In this document: positions 41,416 through 50,357 of the stretch, one piece after another
How the letters are laid out: each line of letters opens with the position of its first letter
Position numbering within the stretch: position 1 is the stretch's first letter
Source: Glycomyces artemisiae
GTDB taxonomy: Bacteria > Actinomycetota > Actinomycetes > Mycobacteriales > Micromonosporaceae
Length of the DNA stretch: 64,000 nt
Reading direction: 5' to 3'
NCBI RefSeq assembly: GCF_003002955.1
Contig: NZ_PVTJ01000001.1
Coordinates: 434,001-498,000 of the forward strand
Position numbers and translations under genes: made by a program
Notes under the pieces: generated by a model
The model's input: the letters and a program-made list of their open reading frames with translations, nothing else
Database searches by the model: none
Told to the model about the DNA's origin: nothing

Positions 41416-42102
41416 ATGACCCTCCCGATCCCCGCCGCCGAGCCCCCGGCGAACGAGCCCGCAGCGGAGGCCCCGGCGCCGCCGCCGGAGGCGCCCTACC
41501 CGGCTCCCGCACCCGAAGCCCCGACCCAGGACGCCGCCGCACCCGCCCCCGCCGAACAGCCCGCCCCCGCCCCCGCGCCGTCCCAGCTGCCGCCCGCCAT
41601 GACCCCGCCTCCGGCCGCCGTACCCGCGCAGTACGCGCCGCCGATGCCCACCGGCCCGATCCCGGTCCAGTCCGTCCCGACCGGCCCGATGCTCGTCGCC
41701 CCGCCGCCGCTGCCGCGCAAGCCCTCCAAGGCCGGGACCGTGGTCCTGGTGATCGCGCTCGTCGTGGTCGCCCTCGTCGCCGGGGCCTTCGCGTACGTGT
41801 ACACGCAGGCCTCCGAGGAGTCCGACGCCCGCGCCGCCGAGATCGAGGAGCTCACCGCCGCCCAGGACGAGCTGGAGGCCGAGAACGGCGAGCTCGTGAA
41901 CGACCTCGCCGGGCTCCAGCTCACCGCCGACGACTTCGAGGCCTGCCAGACCGCGTTCGACGCGTACAACAGCTTCGAGTTCGAGGGCGAGATCGACCCC
42001 AACGCCGAGAACTTCGAGGACCTGTTCACCGACGAGTACATCGAGTACCAGAACCAGGCCGCCGAGCTCTACCAGGACGTCATCGTCAAGTGCTCCCCGT
42101 GA
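41416..42102 (+). CDS. Pro/Ala-rich single-pass membrane protein with coiled coil
   Basis: This 228-residue protein has a Pro/Ala-rich cytoplasmic region (about residues 1-105), one membrane helix (TVVLVIALVVVALVAGAFAY), and an extracellular coiled coil rich in Glu and Ala (EEIEELTAAQDELEAENGEL). An acidic domain with two Cys, at the centre and the end, follows. The Cys pair could form a disulfide outside the cell. The ATG at 41416 follows AGGAG by 5 bases; TAATCT (41371-41376) is a likely -10. No family is recognised; a cell-surface or divisome-type scaffold is only a guess. Confidence 0.75.
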   Translation: MTLPIPAAEPPANEPAAEAPAPPPEAPYPAPAPEAPTQDAAAPAPAEQPAPAPAPSQLPPAMTPPPAAVPAQYAPPMPTGPIPVQSVPTGPMLVAPPPLPRKPSKAGTVVLVIALVVVALVAGAFAYVYTQASEESDARAAEIEELTAAQDELEAENGELVNDLAGLQLTADDFEACQTAFDAYNSFEFEGEIDPNAENFEDLFTDEYIEYQNQAAELYQDVIVKCSP

Positions 42103-42115
42103 GCCCTCGAACGGC

Positions 42116-42148
42116 GAAGGGCCCGGACGCGATGCGTCCGGGCCCTTC
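42116..42148. terminator. Bidirectional hairpin terminator with GAT loop
   Basis: A perfect 15-bp stem (42116-42130 with 42134-42148) closes on GAT, between two convergent genes. Confidence 0.85.
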
Positions 42149-42159
42149 CCCTGTCGTGT

Positions 42160-42588
42160 CTATGCGTTGCGCATGAAGTCTGCCGCCCGCTCCATGTACT
42201 CCCACATCACGCGGTCGTACTCCGGCGACAAGGCCACCTCGTCCATCGCGGTGCGCATGCACTTGAGCCACGCGTCCCGCTCGACCTCGCCGATCGTGAA
42301 GGGCGCGTGGCGCATCCGCAGGCGCGGGTGGCCCCGCTCCTCCGAGTACGTGTGGGGCCCGCCCCAGTACTGCTCCAGGAACATCTTCAGGCGGCGCGCG
42401 GCCGGGCGGAGGTCCTCCTCCGGGTACATCGGGCGCATGACCGGGTCCTCGGCGACCTGCGCGTAGAACGCGGTCACCAGGCGGTCGAACGTGTCCTCGC
42501 CGCCCACCGCCTCGTAGAACGACTGCGTGGGCGCGGGCTGTCCTGTCGGCGTGAGGGGCACAACGGCTCGCGGGCTGTCACTAGGCAT
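42160..42588 (-). CDS. glbO: Group II truncated haemoglobin
   Basis: This 142-residue haem protein is of the GlbO class, which binds oxygen and may aid respiration or redox defence. Family motifs are [45 protein letters not shown] and [16 protein letters not shown], holding the distal Tyr/Trp pocket and the proximal His. A 20-residue N-terminal extension is Pro-rich. In M. tuberculosis glbO (Rv2470) sits in the same neighbourhood as ettA, the thioesterase and HNH genes. Confidence 0.93.
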   Translation of the reverse strand: MPSDSPRAVVPLTPTGQPAPTQSFYEAVGGEDTFDRLVTAFYAQVAEDPVMRPMYPEEDLRPAARRLKMFLEQYWGGPHTYSEERGHPRLRMRHAPFTIGEVERDAWLKCMRTAMDEVALSPEYDRVMWEYMERAADFMRNA

Positions 42589-42674
42589 CTCCCAATCGTG
42601 CCAACCGCGGGGCCGCCTGGAAAGCCGATCCGGCGCGCGTCACACCGAATGGGCGGCATATCACCTTGTCGGCA

Positions 42675-43772
42675 CTATGCGGGCGCGTTCGGGAGGGTCC
42701 GCGGCACGTAGATCCGGCCCGAGCCGGCCGGGTCGATGATCCCCGCCTCGCGCAGCGCCTCGGTCACGCGCCGCCGCAGCTCGCGCCCGGCCGCCCACTG
42801 CTGGTCGGAGGTGGTGCGCACGCCGAGGCGCACCTTGATCTCGTCGATCGTCATCTCGATCGGGCCCAGGTACTCCGGCTCCTTGAGGATGTGGTCGCTC
42901 CACTCCTCGTCCTCCACGAACCCGGCCGCGACCTCGGTGATGATCTCCCCGGCCCGGTCGATGTCCGCCGTCGGCGGCAGCGGCGTGTCCACCACCACGT
43001 ACGCCCACGACTGGCTGGAGTTGCCGACCCGCAGGATCTGGCCGTTGCGCACGTACCACAGTGTCCCGTCGAGCGACCGCAGCGTGGTGACGCGCAGGCC
43101 CATGTCGACCACGGTGCCCGTGGCGTCGCCGACGTCGACGTTGTCGCCGACGCCGTACTGGTCTTCGAGGAGGATGAAGATGCCCGCCAGGTAGTCCTGC
43201 ACGAGGTTCTGCGCGCCGAAGCCGATCGCGATGCCCGCGATGCCCGCGCTGGCGAGGATCGGCGCGAGGTTCACGTTGAAGGCGCTGAGGACCAGCATGA
43301 ACGCGATCGTGTAGATGACGATGCCCGCGACGTGCTGGAGCACGCCGGTCAAGGTGTCGGCCCGTTTCGCGGACCGGTCGCCGAGCAGCTCCTCCCGCCG
43401 GGAGTTCGAGGAGCCGAGCTTGTCGGCGAGCTCGGCGATCGACTGCGGGCCCTTGATCGTGGTGACCTGCTTGATGATCCGCGCGATCGCGCGGTTCACC
43501 AGCCACCGCAGCGCGAAGGCGGCGATGAGGATCAGCAGCACCTGGCCGATCTTGTCGAGGACCACGCCCGCGTCGACCGAGAACTCCTCGTTCTCGGTGA
43601 GCTTGAACAGCAGCGTGCAGGCGTTGAAGCCCGCCTCGCAGGGTGAGGCCGTCTCGGCCGCCGCAACCGTAACCACAGTCATCCTTCTCCGCTTCCGCCC
43701 CGGCCGCACGGGCACCGGGACCGCACCGTCCGGCGCCACCGGGGGTTCGATCAGACGATATTCGTTCGTCAT
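42675..43772 (-). CDS. Small-conductance mechanosensitive channel (MscS family)
   Basis: This 365-residue channel protects against osmotic downshift. Two helices at the N-terminal half precede the pore helix and beta domain (ILASAGIAGIAIGFGAQNLVQDYLAGIFILLEDQYGVGDNV), then the C-terminal vestibule. The long form starts at the ATG at 43772; the ATG at 43682 is preceded by GGAGAAGG and is an alternative that would shorten the cytoplasmic tail by 30 residues. It lies 86 bases upstream of glbO on the same strand, and a shared transcript is possible. Confidence 0.9.
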   Translation of the reverse strand: MTNEYRLIEPPVAPDGAVPVPVRPGRKRRRMTVVTVAAAETASPCEAGFNACTLLFKLTENEEFSVDAGVVLDKIGQVLLILIAAFALRWLVNRAIARIIKQVTTIKGPQSIAELADKLGSSNSRREELLGDRSAKRADTLTGVLQHVAGIVIYTIAFMLVLSAFNVNLAPILASAGIAGIAIGFGAQNLVQDYLAGIFILLEDQYGVGDNVDVGDATGTVVDMGLRVTTLRSLDGTLWYVRNGQILRVGNSSQSWAYVVVDTPLPPTADIDRAGEIITEVAAGFVEDEEWSDHILKEPEYLGPIEMTIDEIKVRLGVRTTSDQQWAAGRELRRRVTEALREAGIIDPAGSGRIYVPRTLPNAPA

Positions 43773-43854
43773 TCAAGATCCCACGGAACCAGGGTGCAAT
43801 TTTCTGAGATATAGGTCAAACTTGACGGGACCGATGGCTTGGAGGTACGTCACC

Positions 43855-44463
43855 GTGATAGGTCCTCGACATAGGAGCACGCTTGACAGCGATGACCCTT
43901 CCCCAGGGGTGCATCCGAATCTCTTCACGCACGGCGTCGGCCTCGGGTCGGCGCTCGTGCTCAACCAGAGTTACGAGCCGCTGTGCGTGATACCAGTGAA
44001 GCGAGCGGCGGTGCTGCTGCTCACCCGCAAGGCCGAGACCGTCACTCCTGGTGACGGTTTTCTGCGCTCTGAGACCATGCACATCCCCGTCCCCTCGGTG
44101 GTGCGCCTGAACCGCTACGTCGCGATCCCCCGGCAGGTGGGCGCGAGCCCGTCGCGGCGCGGCGTCTTCACGCGCGACGACTGGCGCTGCGTGTACTGCG
44201 GCTCCTCGGCCGAGACCATCGACCACGTGGTGCCGCGCTCGCGCGGCGGCACGCACACGTGGGACAACGTGGTGGCGGCGTGCGCCCCGTGCAACCACCG
44301 CAAGAGCGACAAGACCCTCGCGGAGCTGGGCTGGCGCCTGCCGCGCGTCCCCCGCCCCCCGTCGGGCTGGCAGCTCCGCGGCTTCCGCGGCCAGCGCCGC
44401 CCCGACCCGGCCTGGGAGGCGTGGCTGCCGCGCCACGGGAAGGAGCGCGCCCGCCTCTCATAG
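43855..44463 (+). CDS. HNH endonuclease-fold protein
   Basis: This 202-residue protein has an N-terminal region typical of actinobacterial HNH proteins (ALVLNQSYEPLCVIPVKRAAVLLL). It is followed by the HNH domain with CVYCG, IDHVVPRSRGG and CAPCNHRKSD, in which two CxxC pairs bind a structural zinc and the His residues form the metal site. GTG at 43855 follows GGAGG by 9 bases. It is a chromosomal, widely conserved protein (compare Rv2469c), so not a homing or restriction enzyme as far as context shows. The DNA target is unknown. Confidence 0.85.
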   Translation: MIGPRHRSTLDSDDPSPGVHPNLFTHGVGLGSALVLNQSYEPLCVIPVKRAAVLLLTRKAETVTPGDGFLRSETMHIPVPSVVRLNRYVAIPRQVGASPSRRGVFTRDDWRCVYCGSSAETIDHVVPRSRGGTHTWDNVVAACAPCNHRKSDKTLAELGWRLPRVPRPPSGWQLRGFRGQRRPDPAWEAWLPRHGKERARLS

Positions 44464-44483
44464 CGCTCCCCATCGGACGGGCG

Positions 44484-44521
44484 GGGCCCGCCGGCCAGGT
44501 CTTCGGACCGCCGGCGGGCCC
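44484..44521 (+). terminator. Hairpin terminator with UUCG tetraloop
   Basis: A 12-bp outer stem (44484-44495 with 44510-44521) and an inner GGTC-TTCG-GACC stem-loop, with a two-base bulge (CA), form one long hairpin. UUCG is a very stable tetraloop. Confidence 0.8.
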
Positions 44522-44669
44522 TTCCCGTACCCGATGCCTTTCGCCCCTTCGCGATCGGCCGCGCATGCGACCCGCGGCACCGACTTCCCACCTGCGGCGA
44601 TGTGAGGGGCGCAATTGGATTAGGCTGACCGGGAGGTCACCCTGTCTCTGCAACTAGGGGAGCAACACA

Positions 44670-44933
44670 ATGACATTCCAGGACTGGCTGATTCTGTTCG
44701 GCGCCCCGATCCTGGTCGTGGTCGCGGTCTTCGCCGTGGTCTTCCTGCGCCACCCGCGCCCGCAGTCCCGCTACCGTGCGGGCCAGCCCTACGACTTCAA
44801 GCCGGTTTGGTTCGTCGCCCGCAACGGAGCGGTGCCCGGCGACTCCGGTTCGCATGCGGCCGAGCTCGATGCGGCCGCCCACGGCGAGGCCCTCGCCGGC
44901 GGCCCCAAGGGAGGCTCCCATGGCAAGTGGTAA
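44670..44933 (+). CDS. Small single-helix membrane protein
   Basis: This 87-residue protein has one N-terminal membrane helix (WLILFGAPILVVVAVFAVVFL) and a polar tail with YDFKPVWFVARNG and a His/Gly-rich end. I do not recognise the family. GGGGAG lies 8 bases before the ATG. Its 3' end overlaps the next gene by 14 bases, so the two are translated together and the products may interact. Confidence 0.75.
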   Translation: MTFQDWLILFGAPILVVVAVFAVVFLRHPRPQSRYRAGQPYDFKPVWFVARNGAVPGDSGSHAAELDAAAHGEALAGGPKGGSHGKW

Positions 44934-45366
44934 CCAGGTCGCGGTCGCCGCGAGCGTCGTCGAAGGCGTGGACCGCAGCCCCGAGCTGATGCGCCAGCCG
45001 ATGCTGGAGGGCCCCTTCGACGTGAAGGAGCTGCTCCACATCGACGAGGCGCTGTCGGTGGCCGAGCGCGACGGCGGCGGCCTGCACTACAGCGTGTACG
45101 TCGGCCCGCTGCACGACCCGGTCCGCGGCGCGGCCGAGGAGCTGCACGACCGGCTCGCCGACCCGGACCGCTCCGTGCTGATCGCCGTCTCGCCCGAGCA
45201 GCGGCAGCTGGAGATCGTCACCGGCCGCGTCGCGCAGGAGAAGATCCCGGACCGCTCCGCGGCGCTCGTGGTCTTCTCGATGGAGGCCGCGTTCGGCGCG
45301 GGCCAGCTCGCCGGGGGGATCGTCACCGGCCTGCGGATGCTCGCCGAGACCGCCCAAGGACGTTAA
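44920..45366 (+). CDS. DUF5130-like protein (TPM-related fold)
   Basis: This 148-residue protein matches, from memory, the actinobacterial DUF5130 family related to TPM-domain proteins (HYSVYVGPLHDPVRGAAEELHDRL, VLIAVSPEQRQLEIVTG). The ending GGIVTGLRMLAETA is a long helix, not clearly a membrane span. GGGAGG lies just before the ATG at 44920, inside the upstream gene. The function is unknown; TPM proteins are linked to membrane protein quality control and photosystem repair. Confidence 0.78.
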   Translation: MASGNQVAVAASVVEGVDRSPELMRQPMLEGPFDVKELLHIDEALSVAERDGGGLHYSVYVGPLHDPVRGAAEELHDRLADPDRSVLIAVSPEQRQLEIVTGRVAQEKIPDRSAALVVFSMEAAFGAGQLAGGIVTGLRMLAETAQGR

Positions 45367-45376
45367 AGCACATACG

Positions 45377-45415
45377 GAACGGCGGCCCGGATGCATCGCA
45401 TCCGGGCCGCCGTTC
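45377..45415. terminator. Bidirectional hairpin terminator, 18-bp stem
   Basis: Bases 45377-45394 pair perfectly with 45398-45415 around an ATC loop, between two convergent genes. It is the longest stem among the GAT/ATC-loop hairpins here. Confidence 0.87.
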
Positions 45416-45422
45416 TTCGCGT

Positions 45423-46370
45423 CTACTCCTTGGCGTCCTGCGCGTCGGGCTGCTGGCGCTTGAGGAGCTCGTCGGCGTCGGTGAGTTCGAGCTTGGAGAC
45501 GAACTCGACCCACGAGAGGGTGTCGGCGACGGTCTCGCGGATCGACAGGATCGTCGTGCCGGGGATGCGCATCGTCAGGGTCGCGGGGGTGCCGATCCGC
45601 TGCTGCGCCAGGACCGCTTCGGTCGGCTGGCCGTTGAGGCCGCGCGCGAGCTCGAAGACCGCGGACTCGTTCTCGCGGGCCTGGGGCACCCATTCCATGT
45701 CGCGCTTGAGCATCAGGGCCGCGCCGACGGGCTTGCCGTCGTGCTCGCCGTTGTAGGTGAGGACGATGCGGTTGGCGTCGCCGCGGGCGCTCGCGAGGCT
45801 CCAGGCGGCGTCGGCGACGTCGACGAGCTGGCCTTGGAAGCGGCGCACGGAGGTGCGGACCTGCTTGGCCTGGCGGCGGTCGGCGATGGGCTTGGCGATG
45901 ACGCGGAAGAACACCACGAGGACGACGAGGACGAGCAGGCCGATCCCGGCGGCGGCGAGCTCGTGGAGGCCCGCGTCGACGGTCCAGATGATCGTCATCG
46001 GCACGAGGACGCCGGAGGCGAGGCCCAGGAGCGGCTTGAGCCAGAACGGGCCGGAGCCGCCGGGGAGGCGCAGGGGCGCCATGAGGCCGATGACGGCGGC
46101 GACGACGAGGGCGATGCCGGTGAGCTCGGGCGCGGAGACGCCGTAGCGGTCGAGCCAGCCGATTGCCCACCAGGACAGGAACACCGAGCCGATGGCGACG
46201 GTGGGGATGAGCAGGACCACGGCGAACAGGAGCTGCTGCGGCTGGGGGCGGGTGCGGGAGGCGAGGACGGGCCCGAGGAGCAGGAGCGGCAGGACCACCC
46301 CGAACAACGCGACCAGGGTGGCGCTGAGGACGACCACCGGCAAAAGCGCGGACAAGACTGCTCTCTCCAT
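45423..46370 (-). CDS. Polytopic membrane protein with cytoplasmic C-terminal domain
   Basis: I do not recognise this 315-residue protein. It has about five to six helices in residues 1-165. A soluble domain follows (TSVRRFQGQLVDVADAAWSLA, IVLTYNGEHDGKPVGAALMLKRDMEWVPQ) and an Asp/Glu/Gln-rich tail. The soluble part has alternating strands like a sensor or binding domain. The gene is downstream of pepN on the same strand but after a terminator, so it has its own promoter. The start ATG at 46370 gives an immediate first helix. Confidence 0.75.
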   Translation of the reverse strand: MERAVLSALLPVVVLSATLVALFGVVLPLLLLGPVLASRTRPQPQQLLFAVVLLIPTVAIGSVFLSWWAIGWLDRYGVSAPELTGIALVVAAVIGLMAPLRLPGGSGPFWLKPLLGLASGVLVPMTIIWTVDAGLHELAAAGIGLLVLVVLVVFFRVIAKPIADRRQAKQVRTSVRRFQGQLVDVADAAWSLASARGDANRIVLTYNGEHDGKPVGAALMLKRDMEWVPQARENESAVFELARGLNGQPTEAVLAQQRIGTPATLTMRIPGTTILSIRETVADTLSWVEFVSKLELTDADELLKRQQPDAQDAKE

Positions 46371-46439
46371 TCATCCCCGGGCGGGCGCCGCGGCCGCGCC
46401 GCGACACGGCGAGCTTACCAACGGGCGTGAGAAGCGCTC

Positions 46440-46475
46440 GGGGCTCCGGGACCGCCTGACCGGTCCCGGAGCCCC
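46440..46475 (-). terminator. Hairpin terminator after pepN
   Basis: A perfect 15-bp stem (46440-46454 with 46461-46475) closes on a 6-base loop, 14 bases past the pepN stop. Confidence 0.83.
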
Positions 46476-46489
46476 GTACGGACTTCCTC

Positions 46490-49030
46490 TTACCGCTGCG
46501 CGTCGAGCGCCTGGCCCTTGAGGGCGCGGGCGGTGTCGGCGCGGCCTTCGGCGACGCCGCGGCGGATCGGCGCGGGGCGGTCCTCGGCCAGCCACGCGTC
46601 GAGCACGCCGAGGGTGTCCTCGTCGATCAGGTTCGACGGGAACGCGTACTTCGAGTACTCCACGGCCTGCTGCGCGCCGAGCTTCTCCCACAGCTCCGGC
46701 ACCGCGTCCAGGTACGGGCGCAGGTACGGGCGGACCAGGTCGGCCTGGTCGAGCGGGGCGAACCCGAGCATCGAGGAGCGGCGCACGTAGTTCTCGGTCG
46801 ACGGGTCGGTGATCCGCTCCCAGGCGCGCTGCTTGGCGTCGGCGGTCGGGACGACGGCGCGGGCGATGAACGAGAGGCGCTTGCCGTCCGCGGTCGAGTC
46901 CCGGTCCAGCTCGGCGTCGATGGCGTCCTCGGCGACCGTGCCCGTCGCGACGAGCACGGTCAGCAGCGCCCAGCGCAGGTCCGCGTCCACCGCGAGGCCC
47001 TCGGGCACGTCCGCGCCCTCCAGCCACCCGGCGATGCGGGCGAGGTCGGCCTCGGACCGCGACGCCGACGCGTACGCCTTCGCCCAGGACCGCTGCGGGT
47101 CCGAGCCGGGTGCGGCGGCGTCCATGGCGGCCTTGGCGGCCTGGGCCCACTGCTCGCGCAGGCCCGCGCGGTGCGCGGGGTCGGCGTAGGCGAGCGCCCC
47201 GGCGACCTGGCGCTGCGCGACGGTGACGATGTTGATGTCGTCCTCGGCCGTCAGGCTCTTCACGCCCAGCTCCACGAACTGGGAGGCGCTCAGCTCGGCG
47301 TCGCGGAGCATGTCCCAGGCCGCGGCCCAGATCAGCGCCCTGGCGAGGGAGTCGGGCAGCGCCGAGGTGTGCGCGACCGCGGTCGCCAGCGACCGCTCGT
47401 CAAGGCGCAGCTTCGCGTAGGTGAGGTCGTCGTCGTTGAGCAGCAGCAGGTCCGGCTGCTTCACGCCCGCCAGCTCGGGGACCTCGGTGGCCGCGCCGGT
47501 GACGTCCACTTCGATCCGGTCGCGGCGCACGAGCGCGTCCCCGTCGAGGTCGTACAGGCCGATCGCGATCCGGTGCGTGCGGTGCGTCGGGTGCTCGGCC
47601 GGGACCTCCTGGGCCACAGTGACCTTCGCGTAGTTCCCGTCGCCGTCGACGGTGACGTCGGGGCGCAGGGTCGAGACCCCGGCCGTGCGCAGCCACATGT
47701 CCGCGAAGTCCTTCAGCTCCTTGCCCGAAGCCGCTTCCAGCTCGCCGAGCAGGTCCGCGAACACCGCGTTCGCGAACTGGTGCTTCGCGAAGTACGCCCG
47801 CAGGCCCGCCAGGAACGGGTCGATGCCGACGTAGGCCACGAGCTGCTTGAGGATCGAGGCGCCCTTGGAGTAGGTGATCCCGTCGAAGTTCGCCTGGATC
47901 TCCTCGGTGTCGCCCGCGGCGGTGTACACCGGGTGCGTCGTCGGCTGCTGGTCGGCGCCGTAGCCCCAGTTCTTGCGCGCCGACAGGAACGTCGTCCACG
48001 CCCCGTCGAACCGCGTCGCCTCCACGTTCGCCCAGTGGGAGGCCCACTCCGCGAACGACTCGTTCAGCCACAGGTCGTCCCACCAGCGCATCGTCACCAG
48101 GTCGCCGAACCACATGTGCGCCATCTCGTGCAGGATGACGTTCGCGCGCTGCTCCAGCTCGAAGTCGGTGACCTGCGAGCGGAACAGGAACGAGGCCTCG
48201 GCGATCGTGATGCACCCGAAGTTCTCCATCGCCCCGAAGTTGTACTCCGGCGCGAACACCTGGTCGTACTTCGGCAGCGGGTACCGCACCCCGAAGTTGG
48301 CGTGGAAGTGGTCGAAGCCCTGCCGCGTCACCTCGAAGACCCCCTCGGGGTCCAGGTAGTCCTTCATAGACTGGCGGCAGTACAGGCCCATGTCGATGCC
48401 GTCGTGGACCTCGTGGACCCCGAAGTACGGGCCCGCGCAGATCGCGGTGATGTACGGGCTCATCCGCACCGACGTCTCGAACAGCGTCACCTTCGTCTGG
48501 ATCGCCTCGACCACGGTCTCCGACGCGGCCGGCATGTTCGAGATCACGGTCCAGTGCTGCGGGGTGCGCACCTGGAACGTGAACGACGCCTTCAGGTCCG
48601 GCTGGTCGAAGCACGCGTACACGCGCTGCGCGTCGGCCACCTCGAACTGCGAGTAGAGGTACGTCTCCTTGTCCACCGGGTCGGTCATCCGGTGCAGGCC
48701 CTGCCCGTCCGTGGAGTACGTGCAGATCGCGTTCACGATCAGCTCGTTCTCCGCGGCGAGGCCCGTGATCCGCAGGCCCTCCTTCGGGTCGAACCCGGTG
48801 AGGTCCACCGGCTCCCCGTTCAGGAACGCCTCCTCGATCCGCTCGGCGGCGATCTCGATGAACGTCTCGGCCCCCGGCTCGGTGCACGAGAACACCACGG
48901 CGGTCCGCGAGCCGAAGGTGTCGCCCCGCTCGTGCCCGGTCAGGTCGAGCTCCACGGTGTAGGAGTCGACCGAGAGCAGCGCGGCGCGCCGCTCGGCCTC
49001 GTCTCTGGTGAGAATGTGCGTCGACGGCAC
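46490..49030 (-). CDS. pepN: Aminopeptidase N (M1 zinc metallopeptidase)
   Basis: This 846-residue cytoplasmic peptidase removes N-terminal residues from peptides. The substrate-binding GAMEN motif is at residues 266-270, the zinc motif HEMAH at 301-305, and the third ligand Glu324 lies in NESFAEW. The long C-terminal helical (ERAP1-like) domain is complete. GTG at 49030 follows GGAGG by 4 bases and removes a spurious N-terminal run. Its divergent neighbour is the DUF1015 gene. Rv2467 is the M. tuberculosis counterpart in similar context. Confidence 0.94.
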   Translation of the reverse strand: MPSTHILTRDEAERRAALLSVDSYTVELDLTGHERGDTFGSRTAVVFSCTEPGAETFIEIAAERIEEAFLNGEPVDLTGFDPKEGLRITGLAAENELIVNAICTYSTDGQGLHRMTDPVDKETYLYSQFEVADAQRVYACFDQPDLKASFTFQVRTPQHWTVISNMPAASETVVEAIQTKVTLFETSVRMSPYITAICAGPYFGVHEVHDGIDMGLYCRQSMKDYLDPEGVFEVTRQGFDHFHANFGVRYPLPKYDQVFAPEYNFGAMENFGCITIAEASFLFRSQVTDFELEQRANVILHEMAHMWFGDLVTMRWWDDLWLNESFAEWASHWANVEATRFDGAWTTFLSARKNWGYGADQQPTTHPVYTAAGDTEEIQANFDGITYSKGASILKQLVAYVGIDPFLAGLRAYFAKHQFANAVFADLLGELEAASGKELKDFADMWLRTAGVSTLRPDVTVDGDGNYAKVTVAQEVPAEHPTHRTHRIAIGLYDLDGDALVRRDRIEVDVTGAATEVPELAGVKQPDLLLLNDDDLTYAKLRLDERSLATAVAHTSALPDSLARALIWAAAWDMLRDAELSASQFVELGVKSLTAEDDINIVTVAQRQVAGALAYADPAHRAGLREQWAQAAKAAMDAAAPGSDPQRSWAKAYASASRSEADLARIAGWLEGADVPEGLAVDADLRWALLTVLVATGTVAEDAIDAELDRDSTADGKRLSFIARAVVPTADAKQRAWERITDPSTENYVRRSSMLGFAPLDQADLVRPYLRPYLDAVPELWEKLGAQQAVEYSKYAFPSNLIDEDTLGVLDAWLAEDRPAPIRRGVAEGRADTARALKGQALDAQR

Positions 49031-49122
49031 GATGCCTCCAGCGTCTTGGGTTCGGATATGAAAGAAGTGTGTCACATTCCCGGAGTCCGGTCGGCGGCCA
49101 TGGTGACCGAACCGCGACCGAT

Positions 49123-49128
49123 TACGCT
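49123..49128 (+). promoter_or_regulatory. -10 element of the DUF1015 gene, leaderless type
   Basis: TACGCT ends 6 bases before the GTG at 49135. Confidence 0.55.
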
Positions 49129-49134
49129 TCTGGC

Positions 49135-50346
49135 GTGACTGCTGCACACCCGATCGACCTGGCCTGGCTCTCCACCGGAGGCACGGGCGCGAAGAACTAC
49201 GACGAGTTCCCCGACGAAACCGAGATCACGCGGATCATCGAGGCCAACCCGGCGTCCATGCTGGGCGTCGAGATGCCTGCGCACACGCCCGAGGCCGTGG
49301 CCGCCGGGCTCGACTTCGCGGCCGCGCTGCCCGCGGCCGCCGAGCGCCTCGCCGCGCTCAAGGAGGCCGGCCGGTTCGCCGCGTTCGGCGACGTCGCCGT
49401 GGCCTACCGCATCTCCGGGGGCGACGAGCCCACCGCGTACGGCGTGTTCTGCCTGGTCGACACCGCCGAGATCTCCTCCTCCCCGGAGGAGCCCGGCCGG
49501 GTCATCCGCAACGAGGACGTCTTCATCGAGAAGGTGAAGCAGCGCAACGAGCTCAACCAGCTCCTGCGCCATCTCCTCAGCCCCGTGCTGCTCCTCCAGT
49601 CCTCCAAGGGCGACGAGCTGCACGCCGCGATCGAGGCCGCCATCGCGGACGCGGGCGAGCCCGTGGCCGCCGACACCGACGAGTCCGGCCGCGCCCACGA
49701 GATCTGGGCGATCGGCGGCGAGGCCGGGGAGGCCCTGGCCGCGCTGGCCGGGGACGGCGACCTCATCGTCGCCGACGGGAACCACCGCTCCCTCGCCGCG
49801 CAGGTCGGCGGGCTGGACCGGTTCCTCGCGGTCATCACGACCCCGCAGTCGGTCGTCATCCGCCCCTACCACCGCCTCGTGAAGGGCCTGCCCGGCTCCG
49901 CGGCGCAGCTGGTGGAGCAGATCGGCCAGATCGGCGCGAGCGTCACCGAGGTCGACGGCCCGCCGGAGACGCCCGCGGGCGGCGGCAGCGTCGTGTTCTA
50001 CGGCTCCGGCCGCACCTGGGAGGTCTCCTGGGAGCTGCCCGGCGGCGAGAGCACGGTCGTCGACCGGCTCGACCACACCCGCGTCGAGCAGGAGGTGTTC
50101 AACGCCCTCCTCGGCTGGGAGGCGGGGGACAAGCGCATCACGTACGTCGGCGGCGACTACCCGGCGTCCTGGCTCAAGGAGCAGGTCGACGCGGGCAGGG
50201 CCGACCTGGCGATCCTCATCGCGCCGGTCACCGTCCCCGAGTTCGTGGACGTGAACCTCCAGCGGCTGAAGATGCCGCGCAAGTCCACCTGGTTCGTGCC
50301 CAAGGCCCGCGCGGGCCTGGCCATCGCCGAGCTCCCGAAGGGTTAG
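49135..50346 (+). CDS. DUF1015 (SerK-like) protein
   Basis: This 403-residue protein matches DUF1015. Family signs are KNYDEFPDE near the start, RNEDVFIEKVKQRNEL and the ParB/Srx-like ADGNHRSLAA motif around residue 215. An archaeal DUF1015-related protein, SerK, is a free-serine kinase with this motif, so a small-molecule kinase activity is possible but not shown. The GTG start is set by the leaderless -10. The stop codon forms part of the putative -10 of rpiB. Confidence 0.83.
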   Translation: MTAAHPIDLAWLSTGGTGAKNYDEFPDETEITRIIEANPASMLGVEMPAHTPEAVAAGLDFAAALPAAAERLAALKEAGRFAAFGDVAVAYRISGGDEPTAYGVFCLVDTAEISSSPEEPGRVIRNEDVFIEKVKQRNELNQLLRHLLSPVLLLQSSKGDELHAAIEAAIADAGEPVAADTDESGRAHEIWAIGGEAGEALAALAGDGDLIVADGNHRSLAAQVGGLDRFLAVITTPQSVVIRPYHRLVKGLPGSAAQLVEQIGQIGASVTEVDGPPETPAGGGSVVFYGSGRTWEVSWELPGGESTVVDRLDHTRVEQEVFNALLGWEAGDKRITYVGGDYPASWLKEQVDAGRADLAILIAPVTVPEFVDVNLQRLKMPRKSTWFVPKARAGLAIAELPKG

Positions 50347-50349
50347 GGT
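50344..50349 (+). promoter_or_regulatory. Possible -10 of rpiB, overlapping the upstream stop
   Basis: TAGGGT contains the TAG stop of the upstream gene and ends 8 bases before the rpiB GTG; no ribosome-binding site is seen. Confidence 0.4.
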
Positions 50350-50357
50350 CTGTCAAC

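Noticed and set aside
43855-44463. HNH gene as a homing or restriction endonuclease, hence a mobile element
   Set aside because: It is a widely conserved chromosomal actinobacterial type with no methyltransferase, intron or repeat beside it.
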